64,000 nucleotides of DNA from Halomarina oriensis (GTDB taxonomy: Archaea > Halobacteriota > Halobacteria > Halobacteriales > Haloarculaceae). Shown here one piece after another: positions 27,486-35,936 of the stretch. The stretch's first letter is position 1; each line of letters begins with the position of its first letter. Under the pieces are notes generated by a model, which saw only the letters and a list, made by a program, of their open reading frames with translations, had not been told where the DNA came from and did no database searches. Location: contig NZ_WSZK01000015.1 of the NCBI RefSeq assembly GCF_009791395.1, positions 496,001 through 560,000 of the forward strand, written 5' to 3'. The translations under genes were made by a program, and so were the position numbers.

Positions 27486-27552
27486 GGAGACGCCGCTCGA
27501 CACCGAGCGAGAGAACGGTAGAGAGAAAGTCCAGAGAGAACGGGTGTGGCGA

Positions 27553-28575
27553 TCAGTTCTTCGAGTCCTTCGTCGTGTCGCCCACGCCGAGCCACTTCTT
27601 GGGGTTGCCGAGGTCACGCAGGGAGTCGACGAAGCCCTTGCCCTCGTGCTCGCCGGGGCGCAGGCGTGCGCGGATGCGCGAGGAGAGCAACTCGACGGTG
27701 AGGACGATGAAGATGACCATCGCGATGCCAGCAGCGCCGCGGTCGTACGCGCCGAGTGCGATGCGCGTGTCGATGTACTGCCCGATACCGCCCGCCCCGT
27801 AGACACCGAGGCTGATGGCGATGCGGGTGTTGATCTCGAGGATGTAGAGCGTCCAGGCGACGAACGACGTCGACACCTGACTCAGCATCCCGAACGAGAT
27901 GATCTGCGGGCGGTCGGCACCGGTCGAACTGATGGCCTCGATGGGCCCCTCGTCTATCTCTTCGAGTTCGTCGGTGAACAGGCGACCGAGGTTGCCGATG
28001 GTGTCGGTCGCGACCGCGAGCATCGCCGACAGCGGCGTGATACCCGCCAGCGGGATGTAGATGAGAATCCAGACGAGCGCGGGAATCGCGCGAATCGTCG
28101 ACATCGTGCCCCGGAAGACGAAGTTGAACGGGAACGGGACGACACGTTCGCTCCCGAGGATACCGAAGACGAGCGCGAGCGGGAACCCCAGGACGGTCCC
28201 GGTGAACCCGATGACGATGGTGATGAAGCTCAGGCCGAGGATGGTGCCGTTGCGGCCGGCCTCGGTCGTGAACGTCTCGGCGAACGTGCCGGGGTGGGTG
28301 AGCGTCTGGAGGACGCCACCCAGCCCCTCGACCTCGTTGGTCTTCGAGTACAGCGAGAGTTCGACGAAGTTCGGCGGGACGAAGTCGGCGATAGCCGCGA
28401 AGAAGTTGTCCTGCTGCCGGGCGAGCATCTCCAGCGAGAAGTTCAGCACCTGCAACCCACCGTACGTCAGCGCGACGACGACCGCCAGTCCGAGCAGCCA
28501 GGAGATACGTTTGAGTCGCTGACTCCGTTCGATGGCCGACAGTGCCTCCTGTATCGTCCGGTTCTGGCTGCTCAT
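27553..28575 (-). CDS. phnE: Phosphonate-type ABC transporter permease
   Basis: Membrane permease of a PhnCDE importer, 340 residues. About six to seven membrane helices are visible, with the permease EAA-like loop around EAISSTGADRPQIISFGMLS and a C-terminal helix pair GAGGIGQYIDTRIALGAYDR/AAGIAMVIFIVLTVELLSS. The start overlaps phnC by four bases. The family imports phosphonates, phosphite or phosphate; no C-P lyase or phosphite oxidase gene is in the window to decide among them. Confidence 0.92.
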   Translation of the reverse strand: MSSQNRTIQEALSAIERSQRLKRISWLLGLAVVVALTYGGLQVLNFSLEMLARQQDNFFAAIADFVPPNFVELSLYSKTNEVEGLGGVLQTLTHPGTFAETFTTEAGRNGTILGLSFITIVIGFTGTVLGFPLALVFGILGSERVVPFPFNFVFRGTMSTIRAIPALVWILIYIPLAGITPLSAMLAVATDTIGNLGRLFTDELEEIDEGPIEAISSTGADRPQIISFGMLSQVSTSFVAWTLYILEINTRIAISLGVYGAGGIGQYIDTRIALGAYDRGAAGIAMVIFIVLTVELLSSRIRARLRPGEHEGKGFVDSLRDLGNPKKWLGVGDTTKDSKN

Positions 28576-29363
28576 TGCGGAATCTCCTCCTCGTCGCTCT
28601 CGTCTTCGAAGTTCTCGGCGAGCGCCTCTGGCGGTTCGTCACCGCCGTCGCCGTAGTAGATGTCGTCGACGGCGTCCATCGTGAGCGCGTCGCGGTCACC
28701 GTCGAAGACGACGCTCCCGTCACGGACGCCGATGAACCGGTCGCCGAACTCGCGGGCGAGGTTCACCTGGTGCAGGCTGGCGATGGTGGTCAGTTCACGC
28801 TCCTTGGCGGCGCTCTTCATGTAGCCCATGACGTCGCTGGCGGCCTTCGGGTCGAGACTGGCGACCGGTTCGTCCGCGAGCAACAGGTCGGGGTTCTGGA
28901 CGAGCGCACGGGCGATGCCGACGCGCTGTTTCTGCCCGCCGGACATCGACCCGGCGCGTTGCTGGGCCTCCGAGAGCAGGCCGACGGTGTCGAGCGCTTC
29001 GAGGGCGGCGGTCTTGTCCTCGGTAGCGTACGCCGAGAAGAGACTCCGGACGTAGCCGGTCCGGCCGAGCGCACCGGTCAGCGCGTTGCGATACGCGCTC
29101 ATGCTCTCGATGAGGTAGTGCATCTGGAAGACCATCCCGACCGCACTGTTGGCTCCTCCGACCGGGTCCTTCCCGATTCTGACCTCCCCCTCCGTCGGTG
29201 CGGTGAGTCCGTTGAGGACGCGAAGCAGGGTGGACTTCCCCGCTCCGGACGGCCCGAGCACCACGACGAACTCCCCCTCGGGGATGTGAACCGAGATGTC
29301 GTCGAGAGCTACGGTCTCCTCCCCGTAGACTTTTGTAACGTTCTCTAGTGATACTGCTGGCAT
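28572..29363 (-). CDS. phnC: Phosphonate-type ABC transporter ATP-binding protein
   Basis: ATPase of the PhnCDE importer, 263 residues. Walker A GPSGAGKST near residue 37, ABC signature MSGGQKQRVGIARAL near residue 146, Walker B PDLLLADEPVASLD and the His switch in TIASLHQV are all present. C-terminal about 20 residues are acidic. It lies 63 bases after the PhnD gene and is coupled to phnE. Confidence 0.95.
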   Translation of the reverse strand: MPAVSLENVTKVYGEETVALDDISVHIPEGEFVVVLGPSGAGKSTLLRVLNGLTAPTEGEVRIGKDPVGGANSAVGMVFQMHYLIESMSAYRNALTGALGRTGYVRSLFSAYATEDKTAALEALDTVGLLSEAQQRAGSMSGGQKQRVGIARALVQNPDLLLADEPVASLDPKAASDVMGYMKSAAKERELTTIASLHQVNLAREFGDRFIGVRDGSVVFDGDRDALTMDAVDDIYYGDGGDEPPEALAENFEDESDEEEIPQ

Positions 29364-29426
29364 TGAGTGTCGTAACGAATGGTGTTTGATAGGCGTGACG
29401 AATAGCGGCGGCCGAAGGCGACCGGG

Positions 29427-30458
29427 TTAGCCTTCGAGGAAGCCGATGTCGATGCCGAGGTCGTTCGCCACGTCGATGACCGGCTGGTAGGTCTCCTGGC
29501 TCGCCTCGCGGACCGCGGAGAACCAGAGGTCGTCGTCGGTGTCGGCCTCGCCGTCCGCACCCTGGTACATCGACTCGGGCGCGTCGAGGAGCGCCTGCGT
29601 GACGGCGTCCTGCTGGTCCTGTGGGAGTTCGGGGCTGACACAGATGGGCGCGCGCGGGATGCCCTCGTACGTCTCGACGTACTTGAGGCCCTCACTCAGT
29701 TCGCGGTTGTCGTTGAGCGTGATGAACTGGCCGACGCCGGCGACGTCCGCCTGGCCGTTCTCGACGGCGGCGAGTGCCTGGTCGTGGCCGCCCGCGAACT
29801 GGGCGGTGAAGTCCGCACCGACGTCGGACTGTGGCAGTTCGCCGATCTCGACGCCCGCCTGCGAGAGCATGAACAGCGGGAACAGCGCACCGCTCGCGGA
29901 GAGTCGGTCCGCGAAGGCGATGGTCTTGCCCGAGAGGTCCTCGGTCGACTCGATGTCGGAGTCGGCCGTCGTCGTCAGCGTGCTGACGTAGGTGTACGAG
30001 CCGTACCCCTTGCGCTGGAGGACGATGTTGACGTTCTCGGCACGGACACCGAGAGCAGCCGCAAACGGCCCCATCTCGGCGACGTCGGCCGTGCCCGACC
30101 CGAGCGCGGACATGACGGCGCTGTAGTTGTTCCCGTAGCGGAGTTCGGTCTCGACACCGATCTCCTCCGAGAGGTAGTCACGGACGGGAGCGTACTGGTT
30201 CATCATCTGCTCCTGTGGCTCGGAGGGGGACATGATGAAGTTCAGCGTCCCGTCGATGTACATCTCACCCCCTTCGGTCTGTTCCTCGGTCATCGCCGAG
30301 GTCGACTCGTCGGTGGTCCCGCCCGACCCGCCACTCTCGGACGGCGAAGACTCCCCATCGGTCGTTCCGTCCCCCTCGTCGCCACCGAGACAGCCCGCGA
30401 GGAGACCCACTGTGCCGACCGCACCTGCCGATTTCAGAAACTCACGTCGCTTGGACAT
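29427..30458 (-). CDS. phnD: Phosphonate-type ABC transporter substrate-binding lipoprotein
   Basis: Extracellular binding protein, 343 residues. The N-terminus SKRREFLKSAGAVGTVGLLA followed by GCLGG is a twin-arginine signal with a lipobox Cys, then an acidic Gly/Ser/Thr linker. The mature domain begins GTLNFIMSPSEPQEQMMNQY and contains FADRLSASGALFPLFML, typical of PhnD-like proteins. It is transcribed first in the D-C-E order and is divergent from hisH. Confidence 0.92.
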   Translation of the reverse strand: MSKRREFLKSAGAVGTVGLLAGCLGGDEGDGTTDGESSPSESGGSGGTTDESTSAMTEEQTEGGEMYIDGTLNFIMSPSEPQEQMMNQYAPVRDYLSEEIGVETELRYGNNYSAVMSALGSGTADVAEMGPFAAALGVRAENVNIVLQRKGYGSYTYVSTLTTTADSDIESTEDLSGKTIAFADRLSASGALFPLFMLSQAGVEIGELPQSDVGADFTAQFAGGHDQALAAVENGQADVAGVGQFITLNDNRELSEGLKYVETYEGIPRAPICVSPELPQDQQDAVTQALLDAPESMYQGADGEADTDDDLWFSAVREASQETYQPVIDVANDLGIDIGFLEG

Positions 30459-30600
30459 TGCGTGAACATGTGCATCTTTTGGAGGATGCCTCTAAATGTT
30501 TCTATTTCACCCTGATTGCCGACTCGACTCCATAGAAATATATACACATAACGGGGTCCTCGGTCGAAAACCCCTTGCGTCGACGTCTCCGACTGGACGT
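30459..30600. promoter_or_regulatory. Divergent promoter region between PhnD gene and hisH
   Basis: A 142-base AT-rich spacer. For hisH, GAAATATATAC (30535-30545) lies about 55-65 bases before the ATG. For the PhnD gene, the minus strand reads AACATTTAGA at about 30492-30501, roughly 35-43 bases before the start. GCATC/GATGC arms (30471-30488) sit beside the second box and could be an operator. Pattern calls only. Confidence 0.45.
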
Positions 30601-31242
30601 ATGAGCATGCAGGTAGGGGCGGGCGTCGTCGTCGTCGACTACGGCCTCGGGAACCTCCGGAGCGTCACGCGCGGCCTCGAACGCGCCGGTGCTGGCGTCG
30701 AGGTGACCGACGAGGTCGGAGCCATCGACCGAGCGGACGGCGTCGTCCTCCCCGGCGTCGGCGCGTTCAGCGAGGGGATGGAGAACGCCGGGCCGTTCCG
30801 CGACGCCCTGACCGACGCCGCCGCCGAGGGGACACCGCTGTTCGGCATCTGTCTCGGGATGCAGATGCTCCTCACCTCCAGCGAGGAGGCCGAACACGCC
30901 GGGGAGGGCGACGTCGAGGGACTCGACCTGATTCCGGGCACGAACCGTCGGTTCACCGGCGACCTGAAGGTGCCACACATGGGCTGGAACGAACTCGACG
31001 TCGTCCGCGAGCACCCGCTGGTCGAGGGCGTGGATGGCGAACACGCCTACTTCGTCCACTCGTACTACGCCGTCCCCGACGACGACGGCGCGACGGTCGC
31101 CACGACCGACTACGGCCAGCCGTTCCCGTCTATCGTCGCCGACGAGACGGGCACCGTCTTCGGCACGCAGTTCCACCCCGAGAAGTCCGGCGAGACCGGA
31201 CTGCGCATCCTGCAGAACTTCGTCGAACTCTGCGAGGAGTAG
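30601..31242 (+). CDS. hisH: Imidazole glycerol phosphate synthase glutaminase subunit
   Basis: Supplies ammonia from glutamine to HisF in histidine synthesis. The 213-residue protein has the class I amidotransferase triad: nucleophile Cys84 in GICLGMQM, and His192 and Glu194 in FHPEKSG. The start ATG 30601 gives VVVVDYGLGNLRSVTRGLE at the N-terminus, as in the family. It stands alone: no other his genes are nearby. Confidence 0.95.
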   Translation: MSMQVGAGVVVVDYGLGNLRSVTRGLERAGAGVEVTDEVGAIDRADGVVLPGVGAFSEGMENAGPFRDALTDAAAEGTPLFGICLGMQMLLTSSEEAEHAGEGDVEGLDLIPGTNRRFTGDLKVPHMGWNELDVVREHPLVEGVDGEHAYFVHSYYAVPDDDGATVATTDYGQPFPSIVADETGTVFGTQFHPEKSGETGLRILQNFVELCEE

Positions 31243-31302
31243 CCGTCCAGCGCCGCCGCTCCGCGGTCGAGAAATCGAGGAGGTGTGGAACCGCGCGCCG
31301 AC

Positions 31303-31431
31303 TTACGCCAACAACTGCTCGCGACTGACACCGAGGTCCGCGAGCTCCTCGTCGGTGTGTTCCTCGGCGATTTCGGCTCGCTCACTGGCGCTCAGTTCCG
31401 TGAGGTCGGCGTCTAGTTCGTGATGGCACAT
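31303..31431 (-). CDS. Small acidic haloarchaeal protein
   Basis: A possible 42-residue protein, MCHHELDADLTELSASERAE with an acidic helical C-terminus ending VSREQLLA. The CHH at the N-terminus could bind metal. The frame extends further upstream but that part reads through hairpin-rich DNA and is not protein-like. Supported by acidic haloarchaeal composition and a plausible start; function unknown. Confidence 0.5.
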   Translation of the reverse strand: MCHHELDADLTELSASERAEIAEEHTDEELADLGVSREQLLA

Positions 31432-31521
31432 AGCCGTGTGGTAGCGCTCGACAGGCTTGAATGTTGGCTGTAGACAGCCGAGGCATCGGGAGGGACGGTC
31501 GCCGACAGCGTCCGCGCGAGG

Positions 31522-31580
31522 GAGCAACGCGAACGAGCGCGGTTCACCATCTCTCACTCGCGTTGCTCGTTCGAGATGGT
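31522..31580. repeat. Interlocked inverted repeats
   Basis: GAGCAACGCGA (31522-31532) pairs perfectly with 31558-31568, and ACCATCTC (31546-31553) pairs with 31573-31580. The second left arm lies in the loop of the first pair, so the two cannot nest and could form a pseudoknot or alternate structures. A T-rich run (31581-31587) follows on the plus strand. Confidence 0.65.
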
Positions 31581-31596
31581 TCTTTTTCGTGCCATC

Positions 31597-31694
31597 GTGA
31601 GACGCGAAGCGTCTCACAGGCTCCCAGAAGCTTCGTCACCGGCGGCGAAGCCGCCGGTTGCCAGCGGGACGTAGTCCCGCGCGCTTACTGGGAG
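31597..31694. repeat. Hairpin cluster with a three-way (clover-like) fold
   Basis: A perfect 9-bp stem with loop GAA occupies 31597-31617. Next, CTCCCAG (31621-31627) pairs with CTGGGAG (31688-31694), enclosing two further perfect hairpins: 9 bp with loop GAA (31638-31658) and 7 bp with loop GTA (31664-31680). The 316-base gap 31432-31747 holds this, the interlocked repeats and the 46-base element, and no gene that I can support. Confidence 0.75.
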
Positions 31695-31699
31695 AGGGT

Positions 31700-31745
31700 T
31701 TTGCGCCGAGTGGTGCGCCGGAGGCGCACCCGAGGCGGAAAACGG
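31700..31745. repeat. 46-base repeated hairpin element, copy 1
   Basis: Identical over 46 bases to 35887-35932. The core is an 8-bp stem with loop GGA (31712-31730) framed by near-complementary T/GC and GC/A flanks, so the whole unit can fold as one imperfect hairpin. It starts two bases beyond the stop codon of the minus-strand gene ending at 31748, a position suited to transcript termination or 3'-end protection. Confidence 0.85.
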
Positions 31746-31747
31746 TG

Positions 31748-32095
31748 CTAGATGAACTCCCGGACCTCCGAGTACCACATGTCGTGGTGGTCCACCGCGC
31801 CGATTCGGGTGGCGATCTCTGCGGCGAGGACGTGCCAACAGAGCTGTGTGGGGTCCTCGGGGTCGAGGTTGTACCGGGCGTCCTCGCAGGCACAGCCCCG
31901 CCCCTCGACGACGTACTCCTCGCGGTGGCCGACCACGACGGTGAAGTCGTTGTACTGTTTGACCCGGCTCTCGGCGACGGCTTCGATGGCGCGACTGGCC
32001 CGCGACCCGTGTGCCCGGAGCAACTGCTGGGTGGTCGTCGCGTCGAGTTCTCCCGCCTCGTCGAGGGCGGTCTGCCAGTCGTCGACCGCAGTCAC
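31748..32095 (-). CDS. SWIM zinc-finger protein, small
   Basis: A 115-residue protein with a SWIM-type metal motif CACEDARYNLDPEDPTQLCWH (CxC then CxH, about residues 68-90 of this start). SWIM domains bind DNA or proteins in recombination-linked and other factors, but no partner is evident here. GTG 32095 is preferred; an in-frame TTG at 32122 would add nine residues. The 46-base hairpin element follows its stop at once. Confidence 0.7.
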   Translation of the reverse strand: MTAVDDWQTALDEAGELDATTTQQLLRAHGSRASRAIEAVAESRVKQYNDFTVVVGHREEYVVEGRGCACEDARYNLDPEDPTQLCWHVLAAEIATRIGAVDHHDMWYSEVREFI

Positions 32096-32232
32096 GGCCC
32101 CCGCTTGACGCTCATCTCGCAAAACAGGTTCGGTCCCGGGAGTCAGCGGTTAGTTCGGAGGGACAGCGCAGAACGACGACGTCGGCCCCTCGAAAGCCCC
32201 CGCCGTCTCGACTCCAGAAGCGATTCACACGC

Positions 32233-32796
32233 CTACGCCGACGGTTGTGGTTCGGGGACGTCCAACTCGTCGCTGTCGAGAACCGTGGCGAACTCCCCGG
32301 AGAGGTGCGCGAGCGCGAAGCGGTGGTTCGCCGCGGCGGAGAGCGGCGTACCGTCGTGTGCGGAGCGGTCGAACGTCGCCGTCGCGTCGGCGAGCACGGT
32401 CACGTCGTAGCCGCGGTTCTCGGCCATGCGTGCGGTCGTCGAGACGCAGTGCTCGGTGGTCAGGCCCGCGAGGACGAGACGTTCGTAGCCGCGTTCGCGG
32501 AGCCAGTCGTTGAGTTCGGTGTCGACGAACGGGCCGTTGACCGACTTCACGAAGACCGGTTCGTCGTCTACGGGAGCCGTCTCGGGCTTGAACTCGAAGC
32601 CCGGCCGGTCCGAGCGAAGCGGCGATTCGGACTCCGTCGAGGCGTGCTGGAGGTGGACGACGGGCCAGTCGGCCCCGCGCCAGCGGTCGAGCAGGTCGGA
32701 AACCGTCGATTCGAGGTCGGGAGTGGTGCGCTCCCCCCAGACCGGGTCGTCGAACCCCTGTTGCATGTCGACGAGGACGAGGACGGGGTCGCTCAT
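32233..32796 (-). CDS. Cysteine hydrolase, isochorismatase family
   Basis: A 187-residue hydrolase with the family triad visible: Asp10 in VDMQQGF, Lys84 in FVKSVNGPF and Cys117 in [12 protein letters not shown]. Members include nicotinamidases, isochorismatases and other amidases; the substrate is not identifiable from these motifs. Gene is isolated between the SWIM-domain gene and trm1, divergent from the latter. Confidence 0.88.
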   Translation of the reverse strand: MSDPVLVLVDMQQGFDDPVWGERTTPDLESTVSDLLDRWRGADWPVVHLQHASTESESPLRSDRPGFEFKPETAPVDDEPVFVKSVNGPFVDTELNDWLRERGYERLVLAGLTTEHCVSTTARMAENRGYDVTVLADATATFDRSAHDGTPLSAAANHRFALAHLSGEFATVLDSDELDVPEPQPSA

Positions 32797-32914
32797 GACC
32801 GTGATACGCCGTCGGCGAGGATACGCGTTGGCATCTTCGCCCGTCCGAACGGTGTGCGAACCGACTCGACGACGATGCGGGTGGCTTTTCGCGTCGGCTA
32901 CGCGACGCTACTGT

Positions 32915-34036
32915 ATGGACATTCGGGAAGGGGACGTCTCGGTCGAGGTGCCCGAGCAGGCGGAGGCGGGGCGTGGCGAGGGCGTGTTCTTCAACCCCGA
33001 TCAGGAGTTGAACCGCGACCTCACGGTCGCCGTGTTGCGTGCGCACGCCGAGGAGCACGACGTCGGGTCGTACCTCGACGCGACCGCTGCCAGCGGGATT
33101 CGAGGCGTCCGTGCGGCCAGCGAGGGCTGGGACGTCACCTGTAGCGACACCGACCCCGAGGCCGTCGAGTTGGCCCGCGAGAACTTCGAACGCAACGACC
33201 TCACGGGCGAGGTGCTGCACCGCAACGCCAACGCCCTGATGCACGAGACGTGGCACGACGTGGTCGACCTGGACCCGTTCGGGACGCCCGTCCCGTTCGC
33301 CGACGCGGCGTTCAACAGCGCCCGCGAGTTGGTCTGTGTCACCGCCACCGACACCGCACCGCTCTGTGGCGCACACTTCGAGAGCGGCGTCCGGAAGTAC
33401 GGTGCCGTCCCGGTCAACACCGACTACCACCCCGAGGTCGGGATGCGCGTTCTGCTCTCGGCGCTCGCCCGCACCGCCGCGCGTTACGACGTGGGCGTGA
33501 CGCCCGTGTTCAGTCACGCGACGCGCCACTACGTCCGGACGTATCTCCGGGTGAGCGAACGCGCCACCGACGCGAACGCCGCTATCGACGAACTGGGCTA
33601 CGTCTACCACTGTTTCGAGTGTCGCTACCGCGAACACGAGTACGGCTACCTCCCCGACCCCATCGGCGACTGTCCCCACTGTGGCACCGCGACACGGACT
33701 GTCGGACCGCTGTGGCTCGGCCGGACCCACGACCCGGCGTTCGTCGAGCGAGTCGCCGGGCACGTCGCCGACGAGATGGGCGAGCGCAAACGGGCCGAAC
33801 GACTGTGTGAGCGACTCGCGGGCGAACTCGACGAACCGACCCACTACGACCAGCACCGCCTCTCGAAGCAGTGGGGGGTGAGCGCCGTCGGGATGGACGA
33901 GTTCGTCGAGCGTCTCCGAGAGGCGGGGTTCGAGGCCTCCCGCAGTCACTACGGCGGGACGACGGTGAAGACGGACGCCGACGTGACCGAGATACGGGCG
34001 GCGGCGGTCGAGGAGTCGTCCGAGCAGAACCGGTAG
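32915..34036 (+). CDS. trm1: tRNA (guanine-26-N2) dimethyltransferase
   Basis: Dimethylates G26 of tRNA. The 373-residue protein starts [12 protein letters not shown], with the family signature [14 protein letters not shown], the SAM motif [16 protein letters not shown], and the catalytic-type [11 protein letters not shown] near residue 112. A Cys4 zinc site ([21 protein letters not shown], then CPHC-type PHCG) is present in the C-terminal domain. ATG 32915 is the only start consistent with family length. Confidence 0.95.
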   Translation: MDIREGDVSVEVPEQAEAGRGEGVFFNPDQELNRDLTVAVLRAHAEEHDVGSYLDATAASGIRGVRAASEGWDVTCSDTDPEAVELARENFERNDLTGEVLHRNANALMHETWHDVVDLDPFGTPVPFADAAFNSARELVCVTATDTAPLCGAHFESGVRKYGAVPVNTDYHPEVGMRVLLSALARTAARYDVGVTPVFSHATRHYVRTYLRVSERATDANAAIDELGYVYHCFECRYREHEYGYLPDPIGDCPHCGTATRTVGPLWLGRTHDPAFVERVAGHVADEMGERKRAERLCERLAGELDEPTHYDQHRLSKQWGVSAVGMDEFVERLREAGFEASRSHYGGTTVKTDADVTEIRAAAVEESSEQNR

Positions 34037-34045
34037 TTCCCCCTC

Positions 34046-34053
34046 ATTATATG
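34046..34053 (+). promoter_or_regulatory. TATA box for the YihY-family gene
   Basis: ATTATATG lies 26-33 bases before GTG 34079 in the short gap after trm1. This spacing fits a leaderless transcript starting at the GTG. Confidence 0.55.
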
Positions 34054-34078
34054 TAATCATCACGCGAACCCTGTCGCC

Positions 34079-35398
34079 GTGAGTCGAAGCGCACGCCGCT
34101 CCGTCGACATTCTGAAGGGGGTGATTCGTGGCATCCAGTCCGACAACATCACCTTCATCGCCGCGAGCCTCTCGTACTACGCGTTCATCTCGCTGATTCC
34201 GCTGCTGTTGCTCGCGCTCGTCGTCGCAAACGTCGTCGGCGGGGCGGGGTTCGAGGACGCCATCGTCGAGCTGGCGGAGTCGAACCTGCCGTCGGGCGGT
34301 GACGACTCCGCCAGCACCGGTATCGCGGACGTCCTCACCAACGACCAGGGACAGACGGGGGCCTCTATCGTGGCACTCATCACGCTGACGTGGAGCGGGC
34401 TGAAGCTGTTTCGTGGGATGGACGTGGGGTTCTCCATCGCCTACCGCTCGGCGCTCCCCGACGGTATCGTCGGGCAGTTGAAACGGGGGTTCATCACGCT
34501 GCTCGCCGTCGGCGGCGGCGTCGTCTTCACCGTCGCCGTCGGGACAGTCATCGCGCTGTCGCCGTTCGACCTCGTCGTCGCCGGCTACAGCGCCATCGGC
34601 CTGCTGGGGACGCTCGCACTGCTGGCCGGACTGACCGTGACGTTCCTGCCGCTCTACTACGTGCTCCCCAACGCCGACATCACGGTCCGTGAGGCGCTCC
34701 CCGGTGCCGCGTTCGCCGCAGTCGGCTGGACCGCCCTCCAGACGGGGTTCCGACTCTACACCGAGTTCTCGACGGGCTACGAAGCGTACGGCGTCCTCGC
34801 CGGCGCACTGCTGTTGCTGACGTTCCTCTACTTCGGCGCACTCGTGGTGCTCACCGGCGTCGTACTGAACGCCGTCCTCGCCGGCCGGGTGAGCGCCGAC
34901 GAGGACTTCGACACCGACCCATCGCAGCGGACCCAGACCAACCGTTCCCTCATGGCAGACACATCAGACACGACGAGCTACGACACGACCGCATCGGACG
35001 ACGAGTACGGCCGACCCAGCGAGATGGCCGAAGACGACCTCGAAGCCGAGGTCCGTCGCCTCCGCCGCGAGGTCCGCTCGTTCGAGGAGCGCATCGAGGA
35101 GCGGACGGTCCACCGCGACGAACTGGAGTCCGACCTCCGGAAGTACGTCCGCCAGCGCGTCCGCCGCGGGAAGGCCCGTGGCTGGGGACCGTACCTCGTG
35201 TTGCTCTACGGGACGGTGATGACCCTCGGCGCGTTCTTCTTCCTCCAGGACGCCGCGTGGGCGGCCGTCCTCGCGATGATAGTCGTCTGGCTGTCGACGC
35301 TCGGCCTCTACGTCGTCTTCGTCGTCCTCGGGGTCACGTTCGGGGCGCTGGGTCTGCCCGGAAAACTCCTCGACCGCGTTCGCTCGTTCCGGAACTGA
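34079..35398 (+). CDS. YihY/BrkB-family membrane protein with C-terminal extension
   Basis: A 439-residue integral membrane protein. Residues 1-280 form the six-helix YihY/UPF0761 core, with the family sequence SLSYYAFISLIPLLLLALVV and FLPLYYVLPNADITVREALP. Then come an acidic linker, a charged coiled coil (DLEAEVRRLRREVRSFEERI) and two more membrane helices near the C-terminus. Family function is unsettled. It begins at GTG and is one of two YihY genes in the window (the other starts at 61405). Confidence 0.85.
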   Translation: MSRSARRSVDILKGVIRGIQSDNITFIAASLSYYAFISLIPLLLLALVVANVVGGAGFEDAIVELAESNLPSGGDDSASTGIADVLTNDQGQTGASIVALITLTWSGLKLFRGMDVGFSIAYRSALPDGIVGQLKRGFITLLAVGGGVVFTVAVGTVIALSPFDLVVAGYSAIGLLGTLALLAGLTVTFLPLYYVLPNADITVREALPGAAFAAVGWTALQTGFRLYTEFSTGYEAYGVLAGALLLLTFLYFGALVVLTGVVLNAVLAGRVSADEDFDTDPSQRTQTNRSLMADTSDTTSYDTTASDDEYGRPSEMAEDDLEAEVRRLRREVRSFEERIEERTVHRDELESDLRKYVRQRVRRGKARGWGPYLVLLYGTVMTLGAFFFLQDAAWAAVLAMIVVWLSTLGLYVVFVVLGVTFGALGLPGKLLDRVRSFRN

Positions 35399-35586
35399 GC
35401 GAGTCGCATCTCGCGTGTCTTCCAGACGACCACCCCGCCAGCGACGGCGACGACCGCAAGCGCGACCGGTAGCGGTGAGGACTCCGCACGGGCGAGAGCG
35501 AACTCCAGCACGACGAACGGGAACAGCACGAGGTAGCCGTACTGGCCCAACAGCGCGAGGGTCCCGTCGGTCAGTCCCTTCAGCAT
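35308..35586 (-). pseudogene. Possible internal-deletion relic of a DedA-type membrane protein
   Basis: The 92-codon frame starts MLKGLTDGTLALLGQYGYLV, very like the start of DedA proteins, then jumps to a single hydrophobic helix (LPVALAVVAVAGGVVVWKTR) that looks like a protein end, with the entire middle missing. Its last 91 bases overlap the convergent YihY gene. It could instead be a genuine small membrane protein; the resemblance to DedA is by eye. Confidence 0.35.
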
Positions 35587-35820
35587 CGACGCGCCGCTAT
35601 CGACGCGACGGGCATCGGTCGCTCGGCCGGAGCGATGGCTCCCGGATGGCGAACAGGCGGCGTCGTGGGCACTGTTCCCGACGCGTAACGCCGCACAACC
35701 GCCTTGACGCATCGGATCTCGGTTCAGACGATGGCGGGGCTGGTCGCGTGTCGGTATTTGAACCTCGGCAGTGGCTCCCGGAGCAGATGACGGAGACCGT
35801 TAGACTCGTGACGCGAACGT

Positions 35821-35837
35821 CCGCGCCGGAGGCGCGG
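35821..35837. repeat. Perfect 7-bp hairpin with GGA loop
   Basis: CCGCGCC, loop GGA, GGCGCGG. It lies in the 538-base interval 35399-35936, which otherwise holds only the doubtful DedA-like frame and the 46-base element. Confidence 0.7.
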
Positions 35838-35886
35838 TTCTCCGCGAGCGAACGAAGAGAGCGAGCGGCACTTTTTCGTCGAGGGG

Positions 35887-35932
35887 TTTGCGCCGAGTGG
35901 TGCGCCGGAGGCGCACCCGAGGCGGAAAACGG
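35887..35932. repeat. 46-base repeated hairpin element, copy 2
   Basis: Identical to 31700-31745. Again it lies just beyond the stop of a minus-strand gene (glnA ends at 35937), with the same orientation relative to that gene. The core is an 8-bp stem with loop GGA at 35899-35917. Confidence 0.85.
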
Positions 35933-35936
35933 TCGT

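Noticed and set aside
27361-28656. 431-codon frame antisense to the PhnE gene
   Set aside because: Low-complexity acidic/basic shadow; PhnE is complete on the other strand.
31597-31745. CRISPR-like array of short repeats
   Set aside because: Hairpins differ in sequence and spacing and there are no uniform repeats or spacers.
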